DNA from: Microbacterium halimionae
Lineage (GTDB): Bacteria > Actinomycetota > Actinomycetes > Actinomycetales > Microbacteriaceae
Direction: 5' to 3'
Assembly (NCBI RefSeq): GCF_011761265.1
Contig: NZ_JAAOZB010000001.1
Coordinates: forward strand, 992,001 to 1,056,000
DNA: 64,000 nucleotides
Part shown: in pieces, positions 1 to 15,000 of the stretch
Numbering within the stretch: position 1 is the first letter of the stretch
How the letters are laid out: the number at the start of each line of letters is the position of its first letter
Program-made: the position numbers and the translations under genes
The notes under the pieces: model-generated
What the model saw: the letters and a program-made list of their open reading frames with translations, nothing else
Databases searched by the model: none
What the model was told of the DNA's origin: nothing

Positions 1-3000
1 CTAACCCGTATCTCGAGCCGGAGAAGTACTCGATCGATGAGTGCAAGGAACGCGGCAAGACATACGCGGCTCCGCTCTACGTCGAGGCTGAGTTCATGAA
101 TCACCAGACCGGTGAGATCAAGACCCAGACCGTCTTCATGGGCGACTTCCCGTTGCAGACCAACAAGGGAACGTTCATCATCAACGGCACCGAGCGTGTC
201 GTTGTGTCGCAGCTCGTCCGTTCACCCGGTGTCTACTTCGACAAGACCGCCGACAAGACGAGTGACAAAGACATCGTTTCGGCGCGTGTCATCCCGAGCC
301 GTGGTGCATGGCTCGAGTTCGAGGTCGACAAGCGCGACCAGGTCGGTGTTCGTATCGACCGCAAGCGCAAGCAGTCGGTCACGGTCTTCCTGAAGGCCCT
401 CGGCCTCACGAGCGAAGACATCCTCAACGAGTTCGCCGGCTTCACGTCGATCGAAGAGACCCTCGCGAAAGACACGATCCTCACCAAGGAAGATGCGCTT
501 CGCGACATCTACCGGAAGCTCCGTCCGGGCGAGCAGGTTGCTGCTGAAGCTGCCCGTGCGCTGCTCGACAACTTTTACTTCAGTGCAAAGCGCTACGACC
601 TCGCGAAGGTTGGTCGCTACAAGATCAACCAGAAGCTCGGTATCGACAAGCCGCTGAGCGACTCGGTTCTTTCCGTTGAAGACGTCGTTGCAACGATCAA
701 GTACCTCGTGCGTTTGCACCGTGGCGACGCGTCGTACGACGGCGTCCGCTCGGGCAAGCCCGCCGAGATCCGTATCGACGTTGACGACATCGACAACTTC
801 GGTAACCGCCGTATCCGCGCCGTCGGTGAGCTCATCCAGAACCAGGTGCGCACCGGACTTTCGCGCATGGAGCGTGTTGTGCGTGAGCGCATGACGACGC
901 AGGACATCGAGGCGATCACGCCGCAGACCCTGATCAACGTGCGCCCCGTCGTCGCCGCGATCAAGGAGTTCTTCGGAACCAGCCAGTTGTCGCAGTTTAT
1001 GGACCAGAACAACCCGCTCGCGGGCCTGACCCACAAGCGTCGCCTTTCGGCGCTTGGACCCGGTGGTCTGTCGCGTGAGCGTGCAGGCGTCGAGGTTCGT
1101 GACGTTCACCCGTCTCACTACGGCCGCATGTGCCCGATTGAGACGCCTGAAGGCCCCAACATTGGTCTGATCGGTTCGCTCGCATCGTTCGCTCGTATCA
1201 ACGCGTTCGGTTTCATCGAGACCCCGTACCGCCGTGTCGAAAACGGCAAGGTCTCCAAGACCATCGACTACCTGACCGCCAGCGAAGAGAACGACTTCAC
1301 TGTTGCTGGTGCCGGTGCTGAACTTGCTGCAGACGGCTCGTTCGCTACCGACCGCGTGCTAGCACGTCGCGGTAAGGGTGGCGAGGTTGACCTCTACCCG
1401 GCCGAAGAAATCGGCTACATGGATGTCTCGCCGCGCCAGATGGTGTCGGTTGCGACGTCGCTCATCCCCTTCCTCGAGCACGACGATGCAAACCGCGCGC
1501 TCATGGGTGCCAACATGCAGCGTCAGGCTGTGCCGCTCGTGCGCAGCGAATCGCCCGTGGTCGGTACCGGTATGGAGGGCTACGCAGCCATCGACGCCGG
1601 TGACGTTGTCACGGCTCAGAAGGCCGGTGTGGTTCGCGAGGTGTCGGCTGACGTCGTCACCATCCAGCTCGATGAGGGTGGCACACAGGACTACTTCCTG
1701 CGTAAGTTCGACCGCTCCAACCAGGGCACGAGCTACAACCAGCGTGTGATCGTCTCCGAAGGTGAGCGCATCGAAGTCGGCGAGGTTATCGCCGACGGAC
1801 CCGCCACCGAAGACGGTGAACTCGCCCTCGGTAAGAACCTCCTCGTAGCGTTCATGACGTGGGAGGGTCACAACTTCGAAGACGCGATCATCCTCAGCCA
1901 GGACCTCGTGAAGAACGACACGCTCTCCTCGATTCACATCGAAGAGTACGAAGTCGACTCGCGCGACACGAAGCTCGGTAAGGAAGAGATCACTCGCGAC
2001 CTTCCGAACGTGAGCCCCGATCTGCTGAAGGACCTCGACGAGCGCGGCATCATCCGCATCGGCGCCGAGGTTCGTCCCGGTGACATCCTCGTCGGCAAGG
2101 TCACGCCCAAAGGTGAGACCGAGCTCAGCGCCGAGGAGCGTCTGCTTCGTGCGATCTTCAACGAGAAGAGCCGCGAAGTTCGCGACACTTCATTGAAGGT
2201 TCCCCACGGCGAGCAGGGCACGATCATCGCCGTCAAGGAGTTCAACGCCGAAGATGGTGACGACGAGCTCGGCTCGGGCGTCAACCGTCGCGTTGTTGTC
2301 TACATCGCCCAGAAGCGCAAGATCACCGAAGGTGACAAGCTCGCTGGTCGTCACGGAAACAAGGGCGTCATTGCGAAGATTCTGCCCGTCGAGGACATGC
2401 CGTTCCTCTCGGACGGTACTCCCGTTGACATCGTGTTGAACCCGCTCGGTATCCCCGGTCGAATGAACTTCGGTCAGGTGCTCGAGACCCACCTCGGATG
2501 GATCGCGAAGCAGGGCTGGAAGGTCGAGGGTAGCCCCGAGTGGGCTGGCCGTCTTCCCGACAACGCACGCGAAGCTGCCCCCGGCACGAAGGTTGCAACC
2601 CCCGTGTTCGACGGTGCAGCCGAGACGGAGATCGCGGGTCTGCTCGACTCGACGCTCCCGACGCGTGACGGTGTACGCCTCATCGACTCCAGCGGTAAGA
2701 CGCAGCTGTTCGATGGTCGTTCGGGTGAGCCTTTCCCGGCGCCGATCTCGGTTGGCTACATGTACATCCTGAAGCTTCACCACCTCGTCGACGACAAGAT
2801 CCACGCGCGTTCGACGGGTCCGTACTCCATGATCACCCAGCAGCCGCTCGGTGGTAAGGCACAGTTCGGTGGTCAGCGCTTCGGTGAGATGGAAGTGTGG
2901 GCGCTCGAGGCTTACGGCGCGGCTTACGCACTGCAGGAGCTCCTCACCATCAAGTCCGACGATATCCTCGGCCGCGTCAAGGTGTACGAGGCAATCGTCA

Positions 3001-3212
3001 AGGGCGAGAACATCCAGGAACCGGGCATCCCCGAGTCCTTCAAGGTGCTCATGAAAGAAATGCAGTCGCTCTGCCTGAACGTCGAGGTCCTCTCGGCTGA
3101 TGGCACCGTCGTCAACTTGCGTGACACGGATGACGACGCTTTCCGCGCAGCGGAAGAGCTCGGCATCAACATCTCCAGCCGATTCGAGTCCTCGTCAATC
3201 GACGAGATCTGA
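1..3212 (+). CDS. rpoB: RNA polymerase beta subunit, 5'-truncated by window edge
   Basis: Beta subunit of DNA-dependent RNA polymerase, which forms the catalytic cleft with beta-prime. The reading frame is already open at base 3 ([18 protein letters not shown]), so the gene begins upstream. About 1070 residues are visible and roughly the first 100 of the usual 1160-1170 are missing. The rifampicin-binding cluster near bases 970-1080 is wild type: Gln, Asp, His and Ser are present at the classical resistance positions ([25 protein letters not shown]). Further conserved blocks are [16 protein letters not shown] and GRHGNKGVI. It ends in TGA, 41 bases before rpoC, as in the usual rpoBC operon. 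Identification is certain; only the start is outside the window. Confidence 0.99.
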   Translation, partial: NPYLEPEKYSIDECKERGKTYAAPLYVEAEFMNHQTGEIKTQTVFMGDFPLQTNKGTFIINGTERVVVSQLVRSPGVYFDKTADKTSDKDIVSARVIPSRGAWLEFEVDKRDQVGVRIDRKRKQSVTVFLKALGLTSEDILNEFAGFTSIEETLAKDTILTKEDALRDIYRKLRPGEQVAAEAARALLDNFYFSAKRYDLAKVGRYKINQKLGIDKPLSDSVLSVEDVVATIKYLVRLHRGDASYDGVRSGKPAEIRIDVDDIDNFGNRRIRAVGELIQNQVRTGLSRMERVVRERMTTQDIEAITPQTLINVRPVVAAIKEFFGTSQLSQFMDQNNPLAGLTHKRRLSALGPGGLSRERAGVEVRDVHPSHYGRMCPIETPEGPNIGLIGSLASFARINAFGFIETPYRRVENGKVSKTIDYLTASEENDFTVAGAGAELAADGSFATDRVLARRGKGGEVDLYPAEEIGYMDVSPRQMVSVATSLIPFLEHDDANRALMGANMQRQAVPLVRSESPVVGTGMEGYAAIDAGDVVTAQKAGVVREVSADVVTIQLDEGGTQDYFLRKFDRSNQGTSYNQRVIVSEGERIEVGEVIADGPATEDGELALGKNLLVAFMTWEGHNFEDAIILSQDLVKNDTLSSIHIEEYEVDSRDTKLGKEEITRDLPNVSPDLLKDLDERGIIRIGAEVRPGDILVGKVTPKGETELSAEERLLRAIFNEKSREVRDTSLKVPHGEQGTIIAVKEFNAEDGDDELGSGVNRRVVVYIAQKRKITEGDKLAGRHGNKGVIAKILPVEDMPFLSDGTPVDIVLNPLGIPGRMNFGQVLETHLGWIAKQGWKVEGSPEWAGRLPDNAREAAPGTKVATPVFDGAAETEIAGLLDSTLPTRDGVRLIDSSGKTQLFDGRSGEPFPAPISVGYMYILKLHHLVDDKIHARSTGPYSMITQQPLGGKAQFGGQRFGEMEVWALEAYGAAYALQELLTIKSDDILGRVKVYEAIVKGENIQEPGIPESFKVLMKEMQSLCLNVEVLSADGTVVNLRDTDDDAFRAAEELGINISSRFESSSIDEI

Positions 3213-3253
3213 TCCGGCCCCCCAGCGACAGAATTTCCGACACAGGAGAACCA

Positions 3254-7129
<3,876 letters not shown>

Positions 7130-7133
7130 CGAA

Positions 7134-7163
7134 CAGGATGCCGCAGTGAGCTGCGGCATCCTG
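7134..7163 (+). terminator. rpoC terminator hairpin
   Basis: A perfect 13-bp inverted repeat (CAGGATGCCGCAG) with a four-base loop starts five bases after the rpoC stop codon. There is no T-run after it, which is common in high-GC genomes. It probably ends the rpoBC transcript. Confidence 0.75.
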
Positions 7164-7273
7164 TGTCGATCGATTGGGTCTCAGCTTCGGCTGGGGCCCT
7201 TTCGTCGTTCTGACCGCGCGTCGTGCCGGGTCACCTTCCCCGGCCGCACGTAGCGTTGAGGAGGAGGTCGCAG

Positions 7274-7921
7274 ATGGCAAAACTTGGGGGGCGAAACAAC
7301 TGGCTTGCTTGGCCGGTTGGTCTCATCTGTGCTGCCATCATCGGTGTCCTCGTCGTTGTGGCGCTTCCGATGGTCGGGCCCTCAATTGACTGGGCCGGAA
7401 GTGCCCTGCGAGGGCCGACGGTTGCGCCTCGTGTGGCCGTCGAGCCAGAAGACGCTCGACTCGGCACTGTCGCAGGCCCGGTTGAATCGGCAGACCCATC
7501 GGCGTCAGTCGACGAGTGCCATTCGCTTTACACCGATGTGCTGTGGGAAGAATTGAGTTCCCGCACCGGGGGACACCCGATTCAAAATGACGCCCTACCG
7601 ACAACTCATGCCACGAGTCTCGCGGCGGCGCTCGGGCCAAAGGTCCTCGAGACGTGTGCCTGGAACGCGACAACGACCGGCAGCATCGTGACAACGGTTT
7701 CTGAAGTCGAAGGCGGCGCACAGGGCATCGCCGAGGCAAGCCTCGGTAGCCAGGGTTACGTCTGCTCGGAGTTTGGTGACGGCATCCGGTGCACGAAGAA
7801 CATCGATAACACCCGTGAGGACCACGTCTTTCGTGATGGCCTGTGGGTTGCGACGCAATTCAGCGCGTGGGAGCCATCGCTGTACACGGAGCGGGTCGCC
7901 GAGCGCCTCTGGCCCGGATAG
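7274..7921 (+). CDS. membrane-anchored hypothetical protein, paralogue of the facing lipoprotein
   Basis: Protein of 215 aa, function not recognised. The ATG at 7274 is chosen because GAGGAGG lies just upstream; an earlier in-frame start at 7223 has no such site. Residues about 10-35 form one transmembrane anchor, followed by a Val/Asp-rich linker and an outside domain of about 140 residues with four conserved Cys (ECHS, CAWN, YVCSE, IRCTK). The same Cys pattern, the GY.C....G.RC.K block and the R..LW..TQ.S..... Y ending recur in the convergent lipoprotein next door, so the two are paralogues sharing one extracellular fold. The gene ends 9 bases from its neighbour's stop. Confidence 0.75.
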   Translation: MAKLGGRNNWLAWPVGLICAAIIGVLVVVALPMVGPSIDWAGSALRGPTVAPRVAVEPEDARLGTVAGPVESADPSASVDECHSLYTDVLWEELSSRTGGHPIQNDALPTTHATSLAAALGPKVLETCAWNATTTGSIVTTVSEVEGGAQGIAEASLGSQGYVCSEFGDGIRCTKNIDNTREDHVFRDGLWVATQFSAWEPSLYTERVAERLWPG

Positions 7922-7930
7922 CGAAACGTC

Positions 7931-8524
7931 TTAGCCGAAAACGCTGTCGACAACTGCCGCGGTGTAGCCCGCCGGCGCGAGATTCGAGTATTGCGTGTCG
8001 ATGAGGATGTCGTCGCGCCAGAAGAGGGTGCGCCCATCGTTTACCTGGTACTTCTGATTCATCCAGACCTTCTCGCACCGAGTACCGTCGTCGGGCGTGT
8101 AGCAGGAGTAGCCGTCGTCGGCGCGCAACTGATTCATGAGATCGAGAGCGGGTCCGCGGTTCATCGCCGAAACTGTGGTCTGCAAGTACGTGGTGTCGGC
8201 GCGGACATCCCGCCACAGGCAAATGAGTGACCCGTCGGCCTGTACGCCCGTCGAAACTCCGGTCGCGGGATCGTTGAGCGGAGTTTCGCCGAGCTCATCC
8301 AGCACGTCTTGAGTGAGAATCTTGCGACAGTCTGTCGGGAGCGAAACGGCAGTGACGCTCGGAGTCGGTGTCGGGGAGGCGGAGAGGCTTTCGCTTGGAG
8401 TCGCGCTCGTGCGAGCGGGCGCAGGCGACGCAGATGGTTCCGGGAGGCAAGCCGCCAGCGAGAGTGTCAGCGTGACAACCGCTGTCGCGATTACGACACC
8501 ACGTAACTGCTGGTTCAGGGGCAT
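7931..8524 (-). CDS. lipoprotein, paralogue of the convergent membrane-anchored protein
   Basis: Predicted lipoprotein of 197 aa, function unknown. Starting at the ATG at 8524 gives a classical lipoprotein signal with lipobox LAAC and Cys26 as acylation site. A GTG at 8533 is an alternative start three codons upstream. No strong ribosome site is seen for either. A Ser/Pro/Thr-rich spacer (about residues 28-60) leads to a domain with four Cys in the same arrangement as the convergent neighbour (DCRK, CLWRD, YSCYT, RCEKV). It would sit on the outer face of the cytoplasmic membrane. Confidence 0.75.
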   Translation of the reverse strand: MPLNQQLRGVVIATAVVTLTLSLAACLPEPSASPAPARTSATPSESLSASPTPTPSVTAVSLPTDCRKILTQDVLDELGETPLNDPATGVSTGVQADGSLICLWRDVRADTTYLQTTVSAMNRGPALDLMNQLRADDGYSCYTPDDGTRCEKVWMNQKYQVNDGRTLFWRDDILIDTQYSNLAPAGYTAAVVDSVFG

Positions 8525-8652
8525 GATGCTCACGATAAGTCCCGATTCGGTTACACACGTGGAGACACGGCGGCACGCCTGCGCCCCGCACAGACCCGCG
8601 GGTATTAGCCTCACAGGGGCGGGGAGGTGTCCCGCAGGAGGAGCAGCATCCG

Positions 8653-9639
8653 ATGAGCGATTCGAAATCATCGTACGGCGAACCGGTCGACGAGCCGAAA
8701 GACGTCGACGACGTCGTAGGAGAGGCGCAGGCGGGTCTCGCTGACGCCGACGCTGCCGGTCGTGACGCGACCGATAGTTCGGACGGCGCAGTTCCGGCGA
8801 GTGCGGCTGAGGCAGCTCAGGAAGACGCCATCGCATCATCAGCGCGCGTCGAGTCTGGACCTGCTCCGGAAGCTCACGCGACCGTTGACGCTGCCGAACA
8901 GCCCGATGCCTCATCCGGCGCTGCCTGGTATGACCGCCCCCTTGAAGAGACTCCCGGCGCTGCTGAACCTGCGGCTGCTGATGCCTCAGCGACCGCAGTG
9001 ACAGCCAGTGAGCCCGCTCCGGCTGAGGCAGGCTATACAGAAGAAGTTGCATACGTTGCACCCTCGGCGCCCCAGCCGATCTTTGTGCAGGCCCCCGAGG
9101 CGCCGCGTCCGCGCGGCAACCGCGGTGCGGCAGGCGCAATTGGACTTCTCGCAGCGCTCGGTTTCGCCGTCTTGCTGCTTGCTGCCGTGCTCATCATCGG
9201 GTGGAGCGCTGGCCGGATCAACGTTGACTCACTTGTTGACACGATCGTTCTGACCGTCACCGCGTGGAACTTCTGGATGCCGGTAGCAGTCTTCTACTTC
9301 GCTTTCTGGCTGCTGGGCGCAGTGATCAACCGCGGTCGCTGGGGCCATTGGGTTGTGTGGGGTGTGCTCGTCGGGGTCGCTTCGTACTTTGGTTACATCC
9401 TCGGCGCCCTGTTTCAGGCTCCGTTCTGGTTGCTCACGGCGCGCGATGGTCTCGCGCTCATCGGTGCCGAGGCGCTTTCGCCCTACGCCATCATTTCTTT
9501 CGTGCTGGGTCGTGAACTTACTATCTGGTTCGGCGCGTGGGTTTCACGTCGCGGCAAGCGTGTGAGCGAAATCAACGACGAAGCACAGCTCGAATACGAG
9601 CGAACGCTCGAAGCCGGCCCGCAGCTCTACCGCGGATAA
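8653..9639 (+). CDS. multi-pass membrane protein with long acidic N-terminal region
   Basis: Protein of 328 aa, no function recognised. The ATG is preceded by CAGGAGGAG. Residues 1-155 are disordered and rich in Ala, Asp, Glu and Ser. About four membrane segments follow (starting near residues 160, 200, 235 and 275), with many Trp and Phe between. The C-terminus is short and charged (RRGKRVSEINDEAQLEYERT). The next gene starts at the base after its stop codon, so the two are probably translated together. The acidic tail could be a contact site for another protein, but this is inference. Confidence 0.7.
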   Translation: MSDSKSSYGEPVDEPKDVDDVVGEAQAGLADADAAGRDATDSSDGAVPASAAEAAQEDAIASSARVESGPAPEAHATVDAAEQPDASSGAAWYDRPLEETPGAAEPAAADASATAVTASEPAPAEAGYTEEVAYVAPSAPQPIFVQAPEAPRPRGNRGAAGAIGLLAALGFAVLLLAAVLIIGWSAGRINVDSLVDTIVLTVTAWNFWMPVAVFYFAFWLLGAVINRGRWGHWVVWGVLVGVASYFGYILGALFQAPFWLLTARDGLALIGAEALSPYAIISFVLGRELTIWFGAWVSRRGKRVSEINDEAQLEYERTLEAGPQLYRG

Positions 9640-10113
9640 GTGTCACGAGAGGCGAATTCCGGGAGCAGTGGCGTTGGCCCTGCCGCGGCACTTGCCTTTT
9701 CGGGCATCGGCTTCGTCGCGCTCGCGATCTGCGGTCTTGGGATCGCGAGTCTCGTGACAAACACTGATGTGATCACAACGAGGGGTCTGGGACAGATTCC
9801 CGGAGTCGTCGGCTTCGTGGGGGCGCTTGCGGGCTGGGCGGGTGCCACGTGGGTGGGCCTTCGGCGCACTCGTCCGTCGTTCTTCACTGCAGGATGGGCG
9901 TGTGCTGCCGGGTATCTCGCCTACATTTTCGTCACTGGCATCGCTGCAGCTATCGCGGTAGCTGACACGGCGGTTGGCGGTTCAGTTGCGGCGGCGCTTG
10001 CGGTGGGCTGGCCGGGCGGAATTATTGCGTTCGCCGCGTTCATCGCTTCCTGGTCAGCAATTGCCCTCGTTCGTACCCGAGCACAGCCGCCGCAGTGGCC
10101 ATGGGAACGCTAA
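9640..10113 (+). CDS. small four-helix membrane protein
   Basis: Protein of 157 aa with four predicted membrane helices (about residues 12-37, 45-72, 82-110 and 115-145) and short loops; no family recognised. The GTG start directly abuts the stop codon of the preceding membrane protein gene with no ribosome site of its own, which points to translational coupling. The C-terminal tail (RTRAQPPQWPWER) is basic and Trp/Pro-rich and would face the cytoplasm. A role together with its upstream partner is likely from spacing alone. Confidence 0.65.
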   Translation: MSREANSGSSGVGPAAALAFSGIGFVALAICGLGIASLVTNTDVITTRGLGQIPGVVGFVGALAGWAGATWVGLRRTRPSFFTAGWACAAGYLAYIFVTGIAAAIAVADTAVGGSVAAALAVGWPGGIIAFAAFIASWSAIALVRTRAQPPQWPWER

Positions 10114-10127
10114 TGGGGCTACCGTAG

Positions 10128-10805
10128 ATGTCTGTGGAGCGCTCGCTCGAAACACAGGTCAGCCAGGCGGTGGACGCTTGGCTGCGTTGGGTGCCTCGCT
10201 GGGAGCCGGCAACGCATCGCGGACGCGTGGCACCATGCCGCCGCTGTATTGGATCCCCGGTGCTTTCGGCGGCGGGGCTCGGCGCCGACGTGCCGCACGG
10301 AGTGCAGCACGGTCTATCCACCCGAGTGAAGTCGATTGTCGATCACTCCGTCGCTGAGTACACGGCGCGGAACCTCCCCATGTTGCAGAGCGAGCTTGAC
10401 CAACAGGCCGCACGCAACCGTGCTCGGAGCTACCGGCCGGCCGAAGGGCTCGAGCCGGAGTTCGAAGGCTTGCCCCTCGATCCGGAACCCGCGCCTGGGG
10501 CGCCTTTTCTCTTCACTCTTTCCGGAATGGCGCATCAAGACGATGCGGAAGTTCCTGCCCTTCCGCCACTGAGTGATGAGGCGAAGGCCGCCCTTCGTCA
10601 AGAAGTTGCGCTCGCCGACGACTACGCCAATCTCGTGGGTCGCGAAGTGTGCGCTGTCCTGCTTCATCATCGCCAGCGCATCAACGATGCCGTGTCGGCG
10701 TACGTTGAGCCGCAGATCGAAGCGCTTCTCGCAGATCTCTCGCTCTCACTCGATGACCCCTTCGGAAGTGCGCAAACCCCGCGCGACAAGGGCCCTTCGT
10801 ACTGA
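10128..10805 (+). CDS. hypothetical soluble protein
   Basis: Protein of 225 aa, family not recognised. It has no signal peptide or membrane helix. A CxxC pair (PCRRC, Cys37/Cys40) near the N-terminus could bind metal but stands alone. The middle (residues 95-145) is Pro/Glu-rich, while the last 80 residues are predicted helical (DEAKAALRQEVALADDY, EALLADLSLSL). The ATG lies 14 bases after the previous gene and its ribosome site is weak, so the true start may differ. The gene is followed by a strong hairpin, which separates it from the kinase operon. Confidence 0.55.
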   Translation: MSVERSLETQVSQAVDAWLRWVPRWEPATHRGRVAPCRRCIGSPVLSAAGLGADVPHGVQHGLSTRVKSIVDHSVAEYTARNLPMLQSELDQQAARNRARSYRPAEGLEPEFEGLPLDPEPAPGAPFLFTLSGMAHQDDAEVPALPPLSDEAKAALRQEVALADDYANLVGREVCAVLLHHRQRINDAVSAYVEPQIEALLADLSLSLDDPFGSAQTPRDKGPSY

Positions 10806-10819
10806 GCGCGAACCAGCGC

Positions 10820-10851
10820 CTCATCGTGAGCACGGTTGTGCTCGCGATGAG
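10820..10851 (+). terminator. hairpin after hypothetical gene
   Basis: A 14-bp stem with one G-T wobble and a GGTT loop lies 14 bases after the stop codon. No T-run follows. It is a likely transcription end ahead of the kinase operon, whose own promoter must lie between here and 10949. I could not assign that promoter with confidence. Confidence 0.6.
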
Positions 10852-10949
10852 AACGGAATTCACCAGGGCTTTTGTTAGCATGATCGAGCTTCATCAGCCA
10901 GTTCACTGGGTACTGAGAGCGAACGGACAGCGGTGATGAAAGGGGCAAA

Positions 10950-12089
10950 GTGTCTCAGCGACTGCCCTCGGCACCGCCGGTTATTCCCGGGCTCGTCTAC
11001 GTGCGTCCGCTCGGGTCGGGCGGATTCGCCGATGTCTTTCTGTACGCGCAAGACATGCCGCGCCGCCAGGTCGCCGTCAAAGTACTTCCCAGCGACGTGC
11101 GTGATCCCGGACTTTTGCGCATGTTCAATTCCGAGGCTGACGTGCTTGCACACCTCTCGGCGCACCCGTCGATCGTGACCGTGTACCAAGCCGGGGTTTC
11201 CGCTGATGGGCGTCCCTATATCGTCATGGAGTATTGCCCCGGATCCTTCGCGCAACGCTACCGCGTAGAGCGGCTGCCGGTCGCCGATGTTCTGGCAACA
11301 GGCGTGCGCATGGCAAGTGCTCTTGAATCCGCGCACCGGGCCGGCTTGATTCATCGTGATGTCAAGCCGAGCAACATCCTGATCACGACCTTCGGCACTC
11401 CGGTTCTCGCTGACTTCGGAATCGCGTCTTCGCTTGCGCTCGATCCCTCTGACGAAGTGCTCGCGATGTCTATTCCATGGAGCGCGCCGGAGATCATCGC
11501 AGAGGACACCGCAGGAACAGTCTCAACCGAGGTCTGGAGCCTTGGGGCGACCATTTATTCGCTTCTCGCTGGCCAGAGTCCGTTTGAGCGACGCGATCGC
11601 GGCGAAAACTCTCGCGAACAGTTGAAGCGCCGCATCGCGCGCGCCAGCTATGCGCCGATCGCACGCACAGACGTTCCCGGTGCACTCCAGGACGTGCTCG
11701 CGCGTGCCATGAGCCGCAATCCTGAGCATCGATATGGCTCGGCGAGAGAAGTAGCTGAGGCGCTTCGCACAGTGCAGGCCGAGCTCGCGCTTCCCATGAC
11801 GCCGATCGAAGTCGCCGCCGAAGAATGGGCCGCATCCGGCCCTGTACTCGATTTCTCAGATGGCTCGCTGCGCGGTCCGGTGCGGACGACGGTCGAACGC
11901 GAAAGCTACCGCAAGCCGCGATCGCGAACCGGCATGTCTTCTCACGTGAGAGATGAAGACACCGACATCACCGCACCGGGCAGGCGACCCGCGATGCGGA
12001 GAGCCTTTCCTTGGCTGATTGCCATTGGCGGCCTCGTTCTCGTGGTCGCCACCGCGGTGACAGTCTTGTTGATCGCTGGCGTGCTCTGA
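10950..12089 (+). CDS. Ser/Thr protein kinase, eukaryotic-like, membrane-anchored
   Basis: Hanks-type Ser/Thr kinase, 379 aa. The kinase domain covers residues about 14-275. It has a glycine loop (LGSGGFADV), ATP-binding Lys44, alpha-C Glu62, catalytic loop HRDVKPSN (135-142), DFG (155-157) and an APE motif, so it should be active. A linker of about 75 residues leads to a single membrane helix near 352-376. Almost nothing follows, so unlike PknB it has no PASTA or other outside sensor domain. Sensing may be supplied by the giant surface protein encoded next. The GTG start lies eight bases after AAAGGGG. It is the first gene of the operon, and its TGA shares a base with the next ATG. Confidence 0.95.
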   Translation: MSQRLPSAPPVIPGLVYVRPLGSGGFADVFLYAQDMPRRQVAVKVLPSDVRDPGLLRMFNSEADVLAHLSAHPSIVTVYQAGVSADGRPYIVMEYCPGSFAQRYRVERLPVADVLATGVRMASALESAHRAGLIHRDVKPSNILITTFGTPVLADFGIASSLALDPSDEVLAMSIPWSAPEIIAEDTAGTVSTEVWSLGATIYSLLAGQSPFERRDRGENSREQLKRRIARASYAPIARTDVPGALQDVLARAMSRNPEHRYGSAREVAEALRTVQAELALPMTPIEVAAEEWAASGPVLDFSDGSLRGPVRTTVERESYRKPRSRTGMSSHVRDEDTDITAPGRRPAMRRAFPWLIAIGGLVLVVATAVTVLLIAGVL

Positions 12090-15000
12090 TGCGCCCGCGG
12101 ACAGTAGTGACGACGGTCGCCTCCATCGCATCCCTTGCGCTTGTCGCTACGATTGCCGCCGTTTGGCCCGGCTTGGATGCCCACGACACGCCTCTCGCTG
12201 ATACGTCGGTCTGGGCTATGCAAACCGGCGACGGTCGACGTTACGCGCGCGTGAACACGACCGTGGGTGAGCTCGACACCGTGCGTGCCGTGAGCAATCC
12301 CAGCCAAATCGTGCAGACGTCGGACGCCGCCTACCTATTTTCAGATAGCTACAGCAAGGTCACGGCGATTGACGAAGCGCTGCCAACCGATCTTGATGAA
12401 GAGACGTTGAAAGCGTCACCGTCGACTCCTCCGGGGACCGTCGACGTCGAAACAGCAGGAGATTTCGTCGCGTATCGTACCGATGCCGGCGCTGTCTACG
12501 TGGGACTTCTCTCTCAGGGCACGCCGCAAGCTGTCGAGCCTTTTCGCACGGACGATGACGAAGACGCCGTCAGCTATACCGCCGACGCAATTGCCGTCAA
12601 CGGTGACGGAACGCTGTTCGCCTACTCGTCACAAGACGATTCGGTGTTGACCTACGACATTTCCGACGGTTCGGTGCGCGAGCGCGATGACCTCACGGCA
12701 GATCTCGGCACGCCGGCTGTGACCGCCGCGGGCGATGCGTGGGTGGTGGTAGACGCCGAAGACGGTGAATTGTGGCGTCGAGGCTCGGATGCCGCGGGGA
12801 CGGCGGGAACCACTGGCACTGTCGTGGTTGGCCGCGCTGACGCTGACGCTGATGCGGTCTACCTTGCTGACGAAACGATGCTCGTACGCGTTCCTGCCGA
12901 CGGCTCAGATATTTCGACTGCGGTCGGTGGGGGCTCGGCCGTATTGGGGAGCCCCGCCGCGCCTATTGTGCGGGATGGTGTCGTCTACGCCGCCTGGGTG
13001 GCCGGTGAAACGGGCGGCGGCGTGCTGTGGACCTCCGACGGTGGTCAGGTTGCTCTTGACTACAACGGCGAGAGTTTGGGAGATGTTCGTCGCCCGGTTT
13101 TCGTCGCGACGGATGAAGCCGTCATCTTGAATGAGATGAGAAGCGGCTGGGTATGGACCGTTCCCGACGGGGCACTCGTCGCGTCGAGTCAGGACTGGTC
13201 GCTGGATGACCGCACTGACCCAGAATCCGTTCCGAGTGACGAGCAGCTCGCTGTCGTCATCGACCCCAAACCACCGATAGCCGAACCCGACACATTTGGT
13301 GTGCGCCCGGGCGCGCTGGTATCGCTCGCTGTGCTCTTGAACGATCACGACCCGAACGAAGATGTTCTCAGCATCGACCCCACCTCGGTAACGGGCCTCG
13401 ACCCGGGTTTCGGAACGCTCTCACTCACGGAAGACCAGCAGCAGCTGGCGATCAGAGTCGATCCTGAGGCGACGGGAACCGCCACGTTTTCTTATGCCGT
13501 CACCGACGGGACAACGGATGATGGGCTAATTTCCAACTCCACCACTGTCACGCTCACAACCGTCGGTGCAGAGAGCTCCGCGCCCGTCTGGTGCGGAGTC
13601 GAATCATGTCTGGCGGAATGGCCGACCCCCGAGGTTTCCCCCGGCGGAACTGTTACGGTTCCGGTTTTGAACGGCTGGGTGGACCCCGAAGGCGACCCGC
13701 TTTTCCTGCTCAGTGTTGACAACGCATCGGACGTGGGCAGCGTTGCCGCGTCGCCGTCGGGCGAAGTTGTCTTCCAGCACAGCGACGACGGCGGAGGTGC
13801 CGAGCAAGTCGTGCAATTGGACGTCACAGTATCGGACTCGACCGGTCAAACTGTGACGAAGCCGCTGATCGTGAGGATCTCTTCTCAGCCGCAGCTTTCC
13901 GTGCAGTCGTTCGCGCTTGTCGACACGATCGACGCGAGCCTGACTGTCGATGTTGCTCCCCACGTGACCGGAACCGCAGGCACACTCGCTGTCACCTCCG
14001 TGCGTGTCCTTGACGACGCCGATGCTTCGGCGACGATCATCGAGGGTGCGACCACGTTCGACTTTGCGCCAAATGATCCCGGGATATACCGCGTCGATTT
14101 CACTGTGACGGATGGGCTGTCTGAAGCATCGGGCACTGCCCGCATCACGGTGTTGGAGGCATCCGCACCCGCTCAGTTGGCGACGGCGCCAGTCGTGGCG
14201 TTCGTGAGACCGCAAGAAGACGCGACAATCGACGTTTTTAGCGCGGTGTCGAACCCAACGAGGCGCGTGCTGTTGCTCAGCGATGTCACCGCTCGCGCCG
14301 CCGATGGCTCGAGCCTTTCGGTCGATTCGGTCGCCCAGAACTATCTGCGGGTCACCGGTACGACCGAAACTGGCGAAAGTGGGCTGCTGGGCACGGTGGA
14401 TTACACAGTCAGCGATGGAACCGACGACACCGGATCGCGCGTTGAGGGTGAAGCTGTGGTCTACCTGCTGCCCGAAGCGCCCGACCTGGCTCCGATTGCG
14501 GTCGATGACAGTGTGGTCGTGCGTGCTGGCGAGCAGATCGACATTCCCGTGCGAGAAAACGACATTTCTCCGGCAGGCGGGTTGCCCATCCTCGATCCCT
14601 CCACTGTGAGCTCTTCGACTCCAGATGCGCTTGCTTTCGCTTCTGGTGGCGTGCTGAGATACCTCGCTCCGGAAGAACCCGGCGACTACACGATCGATTA
14701 TTCCGTCTACACCCAGGGTGCACCATCGCTCGTCGACACCGCGAAAGTCCGCGTTCGCGTCGTTCCAAGCGACGTCAACCGTGCACCTCGACCCGAAACG
14801 CTCGAGGGCAGAGTGCTCGCAGGCCAGTCGACAGCGATCAGCTTCGACGGGTTCGGTATGGACCCCGACGGCGACGTGGTGACATTGAAGTCGGTCGTGA
14901 CGCAGCCGGAGTCGGGCGTTGCGACGATCTCCGCTGACGGCGAATCAATCGAATACTCGAGCGTCTCGGGTTTTCGAGGTCAGGTGAGCTTTCGCTATCG

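Noticed and set aside
222..1118. 298-codon open frame on the minus strand opposite rpoB
   Set aside because: Same reason; rpoB is certain on the plus strand.
12011..12088. Upstream ATG for the Ig-like protein
   Set aside because: It lies within the kinase gene and spoils the N-terminal membrane anchor; the overlapping ATG at 12089 fits better.
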